A DNA stretch of 64,000 nucleotides from JBELHR01 sp042091275 (GTDB lineage: Bacteria; Bacteroidota; Bacteroidia; Flavobacteriales; Flavobacteriaceae). The stretch is taken from contig JBELHR010000009.1 of the NCBI GenBank assembly GCA_042091275.1, forward strand, positions 7,783-71,782, given 5' to 3'. Made by a program: the position numbers and the translations under genes. The notes beneath the pieces were generated by a model that ran no database searches, had not been told where the DNA came from, and saw only the letters and a list, made by a program, of their open reading frames with translations. Below are positions 26,601-33,977 of this stretch, in pieces (the stretch's first letter is position 1; each line of letters begins with the position of its first letter).

Positions 26601-29600
26601 TAAGGAAGTATTTGATCTGAGGTTAAAAAGATTGGAATTAGAACAATTGAATCCAAATTACTCTATTAGTTTCCACTTAAATAAGAATGACGCTGTCAAC
26701 AATATTGGAGCATTAGCAGATAACTTTGAAAGTATTGGCCAGCGTGTATATGTACGTGTTGAAAACACAGCAAATACAAGCAGTAATAATGAAAGTTGTC
26801 CAAATACCAATTTAACTTTTGAGCTAGTTGTTAAATCCCTTCCTTTTATTGGGGAAATTGAAGATCTTGAATATTGTACAATTGATTTTAACGATACTAT
26901 TGATATCGATCTACACCAGAGGGATAGCGCAATTCTTCTGGGACTCAGCCCTAATTTGACCATAAAATACTTTTTGACAGAGCTGGATGCTCGTCAAGGG
27001 ACTAATGAGATTTCCCAATCTGGACAAACGTTTGCTTTCCAGGGCGAAAATGCTGTAATATGGGCGAAAATTAATGACTTTTCACAATCGGATGTTTGTC
27101 CAGCGATACTCAACTTTAGATTGGTAAAAAACTTAAGCCCAGACCTAAGCGATGTTTTCTCTTTTAGCGATTGCGCTCTATTCGATGGATCTCAGTCTTT
27201 TGATTTAAGCGAATTAGCAATGCTTTTGATAGGACAGGCTCAAATGAGTACTGGTCTATTTGAATTCTATTACTTTGACTCGAACAACAATCCAATCGAA
27301 AATTATAATAATTATATAATTGCTAAGGACGAGGAAATCCGAGTGGAAATCCAAAATAAAATAGCAGAAAATTGTTCGGTAAGCCGTCTGATAAATCTCA
27401 AAATCAATCCATCTCCCTCTATCCCTTTTCAAGTATATGATTTTGTCGCGTGTGATGAAGATTTAGATGGTATTACGAATTTTGATCTGACTAACCTCAA
27501 AGGGATAATAAGTGCAGATGATCAAATACAACTGCGATTTTTCACAAGTTTAGAAGATGCAATTGACAATGTAAATGTCATTGTATCTCCTCAGAATTTC
27601 TCCAACCAATTTAGTTCCAAAATATATGTAAGACATCAATATCCGGGGGCAGCAAACTGCCCTGCTTTTAGTGAGGTCAATCTGGAGGTTGCTCTATATA
27701 AATTTGATGATAGCATTCGTCAAAACCTCTATACCTGTGATGATGATGAGGATGGGATATCTAATTTTGACTTAAGGGAGTTTGATAATACTATAAAAAA
27801 TCTATTTCCTGAAGATCAACCTGTTACGATTAGACATTATACGAGTCAGCAAGATGCAGAACAAGATACCAATGCTATTCTATTTAAAAACTATTCCAAT
27901 TACCGAAATATAGGTAGTCCTTTTGAACAAAAAATATATACGCGTTCACAAAATATGTTAGCGCCTGACTGTTCTGTATATATTCAACAGGTTCTTACCC
28001 TTATCGTAAATCCAATTCCAGAAACCGAGAATCTCACAGCTGAAATATGTCACGATCCCATTTCCTATCCAAATACCCCATCTTTAGGACTATTTGATTT
28101 GACAGCCTACGAATCCGATATTTTAAAGGGTGAAAATCCCGAGGATTACCAAATCAGTTATCATTTGACCAAAACACTGGCCGAACTCAACGAAAATGCA
28201 ATAGACCCAAGCGAAACAAAAAATTACAGCAATCTGTCTGATAAACAAATCGTGTATTTGAGAATTGAATCTTTAAATTCCAGTTGTGCTAGTATTGCTG
28301 AACTAAAACTACAAGTCAATCCTCTCCCTGACAGCAATCTCAATATCAACCCATTAATGATATGTGATTTTGGGTCAGAGAACAACCAATTGAATGATAA
28401 TCGCTATTTAATCTATGATATTTTAGAACTTAAAGAGACTGAAATTCTAGCTAATATTAAAGATGATCCCGAGAATTACAGTATTGAGTTTTTCAATTCT
28501 GAGCTAGGAGCAAATAATTCTGATTTCCAAGAGAGAGTGAAACTTCCTCTACTGATTACTTCCCAAGAAATAGTGATTTGGGTAAAGCTCATTGATAAGA
28601 GAACAGGATGTTTTAGTCTATCGTCCTTTTCTAGTCAATTATTCGAGGCACCTACTCCAACTGAAATCCCAGATTTAGAATTATGTGATGACGGTTTAGT
28701 AGACAATGATGAACAGAATGGAGTCTTATATGATTTCGCTCTAGTAGATCTGGACAACGATATTTTAGCGGATCAGAATAATAAAAGTGATTTTAATGTA
28801 TCCTATCACCTATCGCAGGAAGACGCGGATTCTGGAAACAATGCCTTAGATAAGCAATCCTTTAACAATGAAAGTTCACCGGGGAATATTTCGATTTATG
28901 TTCGCGTTGAAAACAAAGAACAGGGTCTATGTTACAGCAGTAGTATTTCTTTTGATTTTATTGTTAACACCATACCGTTTATAAATCAAAATATCTCACC
29001 GGAAATCGGTTGTGATTTAGCGGGAACCAACTCCTATGGATTTAACCTAAATGCTCTTAAATTCAAAATTACTGAAAACACATCGTTACACCCTAATATC
29101 GAATATTTTAGATCGGAACAATCTGCAAAAAACACAGGCTCAAAAGACGGTCTTATTCCAGAGGATTTATTGGAAAATTATGAGGTTAGTAGCAGAGTTA
29201 TATGGGCGCGATTATCTCTAAATGGATGCTATCGATTTACGTCTATTGAACTGAGAGTTGAACCCTTGCCAGTATATGAAAAACCAATGGATATAGAGGT
29301 TTGCGAAGACGGAAGCGATATTGATTTAAGCAGTTTTGATTTGGAGGTTATAGCGGATGAAAACATTAGAAGTGGTTTGGAAATATCTTATTATCCAAGT
29401 CGAGCTGATGCAGAAAACCAAGTAAATCAGTTAGAGAATTTAAACACTTTAGATATTGACGGTTCTATGGATATTTTTATCTCTGTCAAAAATAGAGAAA
29501 CGGGTTGCTTTTCAATAGACTACAAATATTTCACCATTAGCAGCAACCCCTTACCCGATTTTGATATTACCACTCCAATAGTATTTTGCCAAGAGAATGA

Positions 29601-30312
29601 GCAAATAAAAGTATTTATCGATAAGGAAACGAATGACTCCTATATCTATGAATGGTTAGATCCAGACGGAATGGTTGTTCCGGGCTTAAACGCAAGGTCT
29701 AGCGAGGTACTTTTATCTAAATCAGGAAGTTATTTAGTCCGAGGAACAAATCCTGACACCGGTTGTTATTATGAGAAGATTTACGAGGCTTATGTTTCTC
29801 GTATCGCGGAGATTGGATCAGAGGACATTGTAATTCTAGACGAAAACGGGAACAAATCTGTTAGAATCAAAAAAGACGGCTTAGGTATAGGAGACTATGA
29901 ATTTTCTATTGATGACATCAATGGTCCATATCAGAGCGAAGGATATTTTGATCGACTCAGCATTGGAACACATATCATCTATATCAGAGATATTTTTGGA
30001 TGTGGTATTGCGGAGGTTACGGTAACAATCTTAGATTTTCCGAAATACTTCACCCCGGAAGAAACGGATAATAACACTTGGAACGTAAGAGGTGTGAGCA
30101 CTGCAGACGCGGAATTATTTAGCAAGGGAGAAATAAATATATTCAATAGATACGGTCAACAAATAACCACCATTAATATTTACGGCGAAGGCTGGGATGG
30201 TACTTGGAACGGTGTTGAAATGTTACCTACTGATTATTGGTATAGTGCAAAACTCATTGACCAAAATGGGGAAATTAGAATGTATCAAGGTCATTTTAGT
30301 TTGATCAAATAA
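20671..30312 (+). CDS. Giant repeat-containing surface protein with T9SS type B sorting domain
   Basis: A 3213-residue secreted protein. A signal peptide (residues 1-19, cleavage near VFSQ) precedes a propeller-like domain (about 20-440) beginning ANWIFGKKAGVSF with SDGTRVWNRNHEIMPNG. Then come about 24 units of 80-120 residues, each opening with a CD-x-D-x-DG pattern and an FDL strand. Each continues with YxISYHxSxxDA and ends in IYVRVEN-TGC and a PLP linker. After an Ig/PKD-like region (about 2960-3060), the last 85 residues (YFTPEETDNNTWNVRGV, NIFNRYGQ, GWDGTWNG, MLPTDYWYSAKL) are a type B sorting domain. The protein should be exported by the type IX system to the cell surface, probably as an adhesin. 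Acidic loops suggest calcium binding and paired cysteines suggest disulfides (inference). Confidence 0.9.
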   Translation: MKKLLSILWFCFLVNPVFSQGEAANWIFGKKAGVSFTSGNAEVFNFTPNPANPINTLEGCSSISDAFGNLLFYSDGTRVWNRNHEIMPNGSNLQGHRSSTQSGIIVPNPDNDDLYYIFTVGTNLTGGDPPDNTQGFRCYTVNMAANGGLGEVVPGSQIDLSDGKSQEWTEKVTAVRQDDCGDYWVISLVDNDNSTNGDYTDSSYDSLNWESPTNWGSTFYAYRVSGSGVDLNPVKSKVPVDTDEIKGYLKVSPEGDFIALANYDVNRSINADAYMFTLDLASGKIGENDDSRLNLLNNQRGLKLFSDSEISTLGAPYGVEFDATSRFLYLSLHDLNGGRWNSMDGDDEIRIFQFDLQAPDIAASKTEIHYERGNVYRPGLQLSYGNQIYVTVPRSYFSDTQYLDIIEFPYLKGTAANYTESFVNLGSGRATQGLPPFIQSLFLQELNITNNGSLDDNRDYLYLCEGDNYIIRHNVNYNPAWTYTWTKDGIVIPTADREQLTISYDNVNSVNKYTLEVDQNDGTCPKIGTSIVTFSPPPSVGEPSDIFECDDNTDGFYFFDLTNNDLSILNGLDTAQYRVEYYSSEADALADNELNKIADPSNYRNQAPYTAETIYARLESTDLSSCFEIVDFQINVTNVPNATIPTDYIVCDSDIDGDDNNGESLFLLSNKDLEILGGLDGTRYNLTYHLSQNDADLGRNAINKNTPFSSGSVTIYTRLQNNQNSSCTDTSVSFNLIVNLLPDLLQDEFNQIDCDNDGLDGADFKDLEDFIPVFVSDPIKYDISYHQTRATAELGTEAINNPKNYYATTETIYYRFVNKTSGCFRIAKLNITMLSSDVSNTIEQTLVNCDISQNGFSTFDLNTLYEAFISDYPYIETIGATVSFYSTMTDARDATNRISDWSNYTNIVPYNDIVYIRVDNGICSDFGKYAKLEVDPIPLANATVSDLVVCDDDRDGFFTNFRLNDARAEILGLFNPSEYDISFYNNPADRISDSNRLGDSYTNFVAGGNSIYVRIQSIETGCINNNLSFEVEVLDIPDISNSLPIQFVCDEDLNGYAEFDFNNSLEETYTADLILNGLDPSLYTINYFSSESKAINNIDALSLPYTNASPFQRETIWVRVENNTTGCFSTMSFQIQVNNAPLFLPISNYAQCDNADDLDPENGITNTFILNTKDSELFPNILEREQFNISYHPSIVDANNKTNIINKDLGYTNTSPFNQEVFVRMENKNDPSCFKTTSFYLVVNPLPEVIEPILDFIVCDDDINQTTNYDLDQVIPLITADPVNTQISFFSSEEAALNNDTALKLPALQINSPSKTFFARHENTSGCVDVSQVNVIVVATAIPNTFTMSFENCDITQNGQSLFDITDAQLKLLEDYPNLDSPEVTIQYFFSENDAQNDTNVIPNLASVSNQNSYNQEIWIKVESLGCTYIGKHLELIVNPLPLVTSTVSNIEVCDDNGNGIISDFRLDQKRNEILDGANSQDYSIDFYDNPADRITNSNPLGNIYQNILSGGNTIYVRIIDMNTGCINDNIQFDLVVNPQPTIANTIDPILICDTDFDNRYLFDFDNSNDPSYVSDLILDGLNPTEYSISYHSSLNAAIGASPITLPYENNSASETIWVRVENNTTGCFSTMSFQIQVNNAPLFLPISNYAQCDNADDLDPENGITNTFILNTKDSELFPNILEREQFNISYHPSIVDANNKTNIINKDLGYTNTSPFNQEVFVRMENKNDPSCFKTTSFYLVVNPLPEVIEPILDFIVCDDDINQTTNYDLDQVIPLITADPVNTQISFFSSEEAALNNDTALKLPALQINSPSKTFFARHENTSGCVDVSQVNVIVVATAIPAQRQETIELCDLYESPTQDDQDGQSLFDFSNFDLELEAYFAAIPNTSISHYPSELDAQNKTNEIINISNYRNNLTYTTNGSQKIWTRVEAFRNGQLVEECIYIGSHLELTIIPIPQLPDTTDNLELCDNDFDGKEVFDLRLKRLELEQLNPNYSISFHLNKNDAVNNIGALADNFESIGQRVYVRVENTANTSSNNESCPNTNLTFELVVKSLPFIGEIEDLEYCTIDFNDTIDIDLHQRDSAILLGLSPNLTIKYFLTELDARQGTNEISQSGQTFAFQGENAVIWAKINDFSQSDVCPAILNFRLVKNLSPDLSDVFSFSDCALFDGSQSFDLSELAMLLIGQAQMSTGLFEFYYFDSNNNPIENYNNYIIAKDEEIRVEIQNKIAENCSVSRLINLKINPSPSIPFQVYDFVACDEDLDGITNFDLTNLKGIISADDQIQLRFFTSLEDAIDNVNVIVSPQNFSNQFSSKIYVRHQYPGAANCPAFSEVNLEVALYKFDDSIRQNLYTCDDDEDGISNFDLREFDNTIKNLFPEDQPVTIRHYTSQQDAEQDTNAILFKNYSNYRNIGSPFEQKIYTRSQNMLAPDCSVYIQQVLTLIVNPIPETENLTAEICHDPISYPNTPSLGLFDLTAYESDILKGENPEDYQISYHLTKTLAELNENAIDPSETKNYSNLSDKQIVYLRIESLNSSCASIAELKLQVNPLPDSNLNINPLMICDFGSENNQLNDNRYLIYDILELKETEILANIKDDPENYSIEFFNSELGANNSDFQERVKLPLLITSQEIVIWVKLIDKRTGCFSLSSFSSQLFEAPTPTEIPDLELCDDGLVDNDEQNGVLYDFALVDLDNDILADQNNKSDFNVSYHLSQEDADSGNNALDKQSFNNESSPGNISIYVRVENKEQGLCYSSSISFDFIVNTIPFINQNISPEIGCDLAGTNSYGFNLNALKFKITENTSLHPNIEYFRSEQSAKNTGSKDGLIPEDLLENYEVSSRVIWARLSLNGCYRFTSIELRVEPLPVYEKPMDIEVCEDGSDIDLSSFDLEVIADENIRSGLEISYYPSRADAENQVNQLENLNTLDIDGSMDIFISVKNRETGCFSIDYKYFTISSNPLPDFDITTPIVFCQENEQIKVFIDKETNDSYIYEWLDPDGMVVPGLNARSSEVLLSKSGSYLVRGTNPDTGCYYEKIYEAYVSRIAEIGSEDIVILDENGNKSVRIKKDGLGIGDYEFSIDDINGPYQSEGYFDRLSIGTHIIYIRDIFGCGIAEVTVTILDFPKYFTPEETDNNTWNVRGVSTADAELFSKGEINIFNRYGQQITTINIYGEGWDGTWNGVEMLPTDYWYSAKLIDQNGEIRMYQGHFSLIK
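24010..24698 (+). repeat. 689-bp direct repeat, copy 1
   Basis: This tract, coding for two repeat units of the giant protein, recurs at 25513-26201 with no difference that I could see by eye. The flanks differ at once on both sides. The offset is 1503 bp, exactly 501 codons. Confidence 0.93.
25513..26201 (+). repeat. 689-bp direct repeat, copy 2
   Basis: Second copy of the tract at 24010-24698, in the same reading frame. The 815 bp before it (24699-25512) are a diverged homologue of the 815 bp before copy 1, so the identical tract is one end of an older tandem duplication. Confidence 0.93.
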
Positions 30313-30333
30313 AGATTAGATTCCTTATTTTTG
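30301..30333 (+). promoter_or_regulatory. uvrB promoter
   Basis: TTG at 30301-30303, then 22 bp, then TATTTTTG at 30326-30333: both Bacteroidota elements at a normal spacing. The ATG follows the -7 element after only 4 bp, which predicts a leaderless mRNA. The -33 element overlaps the end of the giant gene. Confidence 0.65.
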
Positions 30334-30337
30334 TATA

Positions 30338-32320
30338 ATGGAATTTATATTAGAATCCGAGTTTAAACCGACAGGGGACCAGCCCCAAGCCATCGAAAAT
30401 CTCGTCCAAGGAATTAAAGAAAACACCCCTTTTCAAACTCTAGTTGGAGTTACTGGTTCGGGTAAGACTTTTACTGTTGCTAATGTTATTAAAAAAGTTG
30501 AGAAACCCACACTGATTCTAGCCCATAACAAAACACTCGCTGCACAGTTATACTCGGAGTTTAAGCAGTTTTTCCCAAATAACGCTGTGGAATATTTTGT
30601 CTCATACTACGACTATTATCAACCAGAGGCTTATATCCCCGTAACGGGTACCTATATCGAAAAGGATCTCTCCATAAATGAAGATATAGAGCGAATGAGA
30701 TTGAGCACCAGTTCCGCTCTCCTATCCGGAAGAAGAGATGTTATCGTGGTTGCTTCCGTTTCTTGTTTATACGGTATTGGAAATCCAACAGAATTTAAAA
30801 AAAATGTAATAAAAATCCACCAAGGACAAATAATAACGAGAACCTCGTTTTTAAAATCTTTGGTGACTAGCCTTTATTCTAGAACCGAGGGAGAAGCAAA
30901 ATCTGGTAATTTCAAAATTAAAGGAGACACGGTAAGTATCTATCCCTCCTATGGAGAGCAAGGGTATCGCATTCATTTTTTTGGAGATGAAATTGAAGAG
31001 ATTGAAAGTTTTGATACCGAAACTAATGCGGTATTGGAACAATTTGAAGAAATCTCAATTTATCCCGCTAACCTATTTGTTACCTCTCCCGATATTCTTC
31101 AAAATGCCATTCACTCTATTCAAGAAGATTTGGTAAAACAAGTAGATTATTTTCACGAAGTTGGAAAACCTTTGGAGGCAAAACGCATCTTGGAACGAAC
31201 AGAATTTGATTTAGAAATGATTAGAGAATTAGGATATTGTTCCGGTATCGAAAATTATTCTCGCTATCTAGATGGACGCAAAGCTGGCACGAGACCTTTC
31301 TGTTTATTGGACTACTTTCCGGAGGACTATCTTATGATCGTAGATGAAAGTCACGTTACCATTCCACAAACTCATGCTATGTATGGAGGAGATCGCTCGC
31401 GCAAGGAAAATCTTGTAGAATACGGGTTTAGACTTCCCTCTGCCATGGACAACCGACCTTTGAAATTTGAGGAGCTCGAGGCCATTCAAAATCAGGTCAT
31501 ATACGTAAGTGCCACACCCGCAGATTATGAGCTTAAAAAATCGGAAGGAGTGGTTGTGGATCAAATAATACGCCCAACAGGTCTTCTGGATCCGATTATT
31601 GAGGTGAGACCATCTGAAAATCAGATAGATGATCTAATTGAAGAAATTCACAAAAGAACAGAAATTGACGAGCGTGTATTGGTAACCACCTTGACCAAAA
31701 GAATGGCTGAGGAATTGACCAAATATCTCAGTAGAATTCAAATTAGATGCCGCTATATTCACTCGGATGTAGACACCTTGGAGCGGGTAGAAATAATGCA
31801 AGATCTCCGCAAGGGAATATTTGATGTTTTAATTGGTGTCAATTTACTTCGAGAAGGTCTAGATCTACCAGAAGTATCGCTAGTTGCAATTATCGATGCG
31901 GATAAAGAAGGATTTTTGCGCTCCCATCGCTCTTTGACTCAAACTATTGGTAGAGCTGCAAGAAATGTAAATGGTTTGGCCATTATGTATGCCGACAAGA
32001 TAACCGATAGTATGAGAAAAACTATGGATGAGACCTCTAGTAGAAGGGAAAAACAAATGGAATATAATAAGCTGCACAATAAAGTTCCTAAACAAATCAA
32101 CAAGGCGATAGAAAGTTCCTTGCTAACTGCTACAAATCGAAGTGTAAACGAAGTGGACAATACCAATTATACAAAGGACATTGTCAATTATTCTGAAAAA
32201 CAGAAAATGACTTTGCTCAAGGAACTCAAAAACAAAATGGAGACCGCTGCAAAAGATCTAGATTTCTTGGCAGCAGCAAAATATAGAGACGAAATCAAAA
32301 CTCTCAAAGAATCCCTATAA
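30338..32320 (+). CDS. uvrB: Excinuclease ABC subunit UvrB
   Basis: The damage-verification helicase of nucleotide excision repair, 660 residues. It opens with FKPTGDQPQAIENLVQGI. Walker A is GVTGSGKTFT, and the beta-hairpin that probes damaged DNA is YYDYYQPEAYIP. Motif II is DESHV, motif VI is QTIGRAARN, and the C-terminal UVR motif (LLKELKNKMETAAKDLDFLAAA) binds UvrC. Upstream lies the giant surface gene, with its own promoter for uvrB at the junction. I saw no copy of the 8000-region palindrome here, so it may not belong to the repressor's regulon. Confidence 0.98.
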   Translation: MEFILESEFKPTGDQPQAIENLVQGIKENTPFQTLVGVTGSGKTFTVANVIKKVEKPTLILAHNKTLAAQLYSEFKQFFPNNAVEYFVSYYDYYQPEAYIPVTGTYIEKDLSINEDIERMRLSTSSALLSGRRDVIVVASVSCLYGIGNPTEFKKNVIKIHQGQIITRTSFLKSLVTSLYSRTEGEAKSGNFKIKGDTVSIYPSYGEQGYRIHFFGDEIEEIESFDTETNAVLEQFEEISIYPANLFVTSPDILQNAIHSIQEDLVKQVDYFHEVGKPLEAKRILERTEFDLEMIRELGYCSGIENYSRYLDGRKAGTRPFCLLDYFPEDYLMIVDESHVTIPQTHAMYGGDRSRKENLVEYGFRLPSAMDNRPLKFEELEAIQNQVIYVSATPADYELKKSEGVVVDQIIRPTGLLDPIIEVRPSENQIDDLIEEIHKRTEIDERVLVTTLTKRMAEELTKYLSRIQIRCRYIHSDVDTLERVEIMQDLRKGIFDVLIGVNLLREGLDLPEVSLVAIIDADKEGFLRSHRSLTQTIGRAARNVNGLAIMYADKITDSMRKTMDETSSRREKQMEYNKLHNKVPKQINKAIESSLLTATNRSVNEVDNTNYTKDIVNYSEKQKMTLLKELKNKMETAAKDLDFLAAAKYRDEIKTLKESL

Positions 32321-32404
32321 ACAGGTATCCTAATATTAAGCGAATTTGAGGTATTGTGAGGTCTTTAAATTCGTCCTATTTTTACTATAAGTAAGAAGGA
32401 GATT

Positions 32405-32441
32405 AGCAATTACCCCTCGTGTTTACACGGTTGCTTTTTTT
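32405..32441 (+). terminator. Terminator-like hairpin, possibly the 3' end of a small RNA
   Basis: AGCAA (32405-32409) pairs with TTGCT (32431-32435) around an inner CGTG/CACG hairpin, and eight T follow. It lies 85 bp after uvrB, before a second and stronger terminator. It may end the uvrB mRNA or a small RNA from 32321-32404. Confidence 0.45.
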
Positions 32442-32513
32442 AGAATTGATAGTTTCTTGGCGGAAAACAAAATAGAGTTCCTTCTTAAAATCTTATTTAT
32501 CAATTCGAAAAAC

Positions 32514-32547
32514 AAAAAGAGTTCAATTTTATTGGACTCTTTTTTTA
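32514..32547 (+). terminator. Strong terminator downstream of uvrB
   Basis: A 14-bp stem with one G-U pair (32514-32527 with 32531-32544), loop TTT, is followed by a T run. The centre is GAGTTCAAT/ATTGGACTC. Confidence 0.8.
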
Positions 32548-32556
32548 TGCACAAAA

Positions 32557-32583
32557 AAAAAGCCCTTAAAAAGGGCTTTTTTA
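32557..32583. terminator. Bidirectional terminator, mainly for sucC
   Basis: AAGCCCTT (32560-32567) and AAGGGCTT (32571-32578) form a stem with an A run on the left and a T run on the right. On the minus strand it lies 22 bp after the sucC stop. Confidence 0.88.
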
Positions 32584-32604
32584 TTTGATTTTATAATTAT
32601 TTTA

Positions 32605-33798
32605 TTATTTCAATACCTCTGCAACTTTATCTGCAGCTTCTTGAAATTCAGTTGCCGAAATAATAGCCATTCCACTATCGTCGATCAACTGTTTCGCTTC
32701 TTTAGCATTGGTTCCTTGTAATCTCAAAATAATAGGAACATTGATAGCATCTCCCATATTTTTGTAAGCATCTACAACTCCTTGAGCAACGCGATCACAT
32801 CTTACGATACCACCGAAGATATTTACTAAAATAGCTTTTACGTTAGGATCTTTTAAAATAATTCTAAAAGCAGTTTCCACACGTTTAGCATCAGCAGTAC
32901 CACCGACATCTAAGAAGTTAGCAGGTTCTCCACCAGCTTGTTTGATCAAATCCATAGTTCCCATTGCGAGACCTGCACCATTAACCATACAACCTACATT
33001 TCCATCTAAATCTACATAGTTTAGACCAGCAGCCTTAGCTTCAACTTCGATAGGATTTTCCTCTCTTAAATCACGCATTTCAGCATAATCCTTGTGACGA
33101 TACAAAGCATTTTCATCTAGGGAAACTTTGGCATCAACTGCCATAATTTTATTGTCCGAAGTTTTTAAAACTGGATTAATTTCAAAGAGAGATGCATCTG
33201 AATGTGTGTAGGCTTTGTAAAGAGCCATTACAAACTTCACCATATCTTTAAAAGCAGCTCCACTCAATCCTAAATTGAAAGCAATTTTTCTAGCTTGAAA
33301 AGGCAAAAGTCCTAATGTAGGATCTACATCTTCCGTAAAAATTAGGTGTGGTGTCTTGTCCGCAACTTCTTCGATATCCATACCTCCCTCGGTAGAATAC
33401 ATAATCATATTTTTTCCTGAAGAACGATTCAAAAGAACAGACATATAAAATTCTGAAGTTTCTGTTTCTCCTGGATAATATACATCTTCACAAATCAAAA
33501 CCTGATTTACTTTCTTCCCTTCAGCAGAAGTTTGTGGAGTCTTTAGCATCATTCCGATGATAGATTCACTGATCGTTTCTACTTCTTGAAGATTCTTAGC
33601 AAGTTTAACTCCTCCTCCTTTTCCGCGTCCTCCTGCGTGGATTTGAGCCTTGATAACATGCCAACTAGTTCCTGTCTCAGAAGTTAATTGCTTCGCTGCA
33701 TCTACAGCCTCTTTATGGTTGTGTGCTACAATTCCTCTTTGGATTCTAACTCCAAAGCTATTGAGAATTTCTTTTCCTTGATATTCGTGTAAATTCAT
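32605..33798 (-). CDS. sucC: Succinyl-CoA ligase (ADP-forming) beta subunit
   Basis: The beta subunit of the TCA-cycle enzyme that makes ATP or GTP from succinyl-CoA. The ATP-grasp part begins MNLHEYQGKEIL and carries VIKAQIHAGGRGKGGGVK, and DLDGNVGCMVNGAGLAM follows. The ligase CoA-binding part has FLDVGGTADAKRVETAF and ILVNIFGGIVRCD. I place the start at 33798 (397 residues). The frame is open to 33837, but the extra residues contain a promoter element and are not conserved. The alpha-subunit gene sucD is not adjacent, a separation that I believe is common in this phylum. Confidence 0.97.
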   Translation of the reverse strand: MNLHEYQGKEILNSFGVRIQRGIVAHNHKEAVDAAKQLTSETGTSWHVIKAQIHAGGRGKGGGVKLAKNLQEVETISESIIGMMLKTPQTSAEGKKVNQVLICEDVYYPGETETSEFYMSVLLNRSSGKNMIMYSTEGGMDIEEVADKTPHLIFTEDVDPTLGLLPFQARKIAFNLGLSGAAFKDMVKFVMALYKAYTHSDASLFEINPVLKTSDNKIMAVDAKVSLDENALYRHKDYAEMRDLREENPIEVEAKAAGLNYVDLDGNVGCMVNGAGLAMGTMDLIKQAGGEPANFLDVGGTADAKRVETAFRIILKDPNVKAILVNIFGGIVRCDRVAQGVVDAYKNMGDAINVPIILRLQGTNAKEAKQLIDDSGMAIISATEFQEAADKVAEVLK

Positions 33799-33820
33799 TT
33801 GATATCGTTTATAATCTGCA

Positions 33821-33828
33821 CAAAAATA
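33821..33828 (-). promoter_or_regulatory. -7 promoter element of sucC
   Basis: The minus strand reads TATTTTTG, an exact match, 22 bp before the ATG at 33798. It excludes the upstream ATG at 33837 as a start on this transcript. Confidence 0.6.
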
Positions 33829-33878
33829 ATAATCCATTTTAAATCTAGGTTAGAACTGAGAAAAAGATTTCACTATTT

Positions 33879-33897
33879 ATTCAAACATTATTTGAAT
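33879..33897. promoter_or_regulatory. Inverted repeat between sucC and the DUF5916 gene
   Basis: ATTCAAA-CATTA-TTTGAAT, with perfect 7-bp arms in the divergent intergenic region. It could be an operator for either gene. It is A/T-rich, so chance is a real alternative. Confidence 0.3.
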
Positions 33898-33977
33898 TTT
33901 TAGCTTTAACAATTAATTAAGAGCAAACTTCACCTAGTTTGATAATTTCGTAGTGGAATTTCGAAAAACTCTCTCTG

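Noticed and set aside
26658..26963. 101-codon minus-strand frame within the giant gene
   Set aside because: It has no promoter or conserved sequence and lies fully opposite a strong coding frame.
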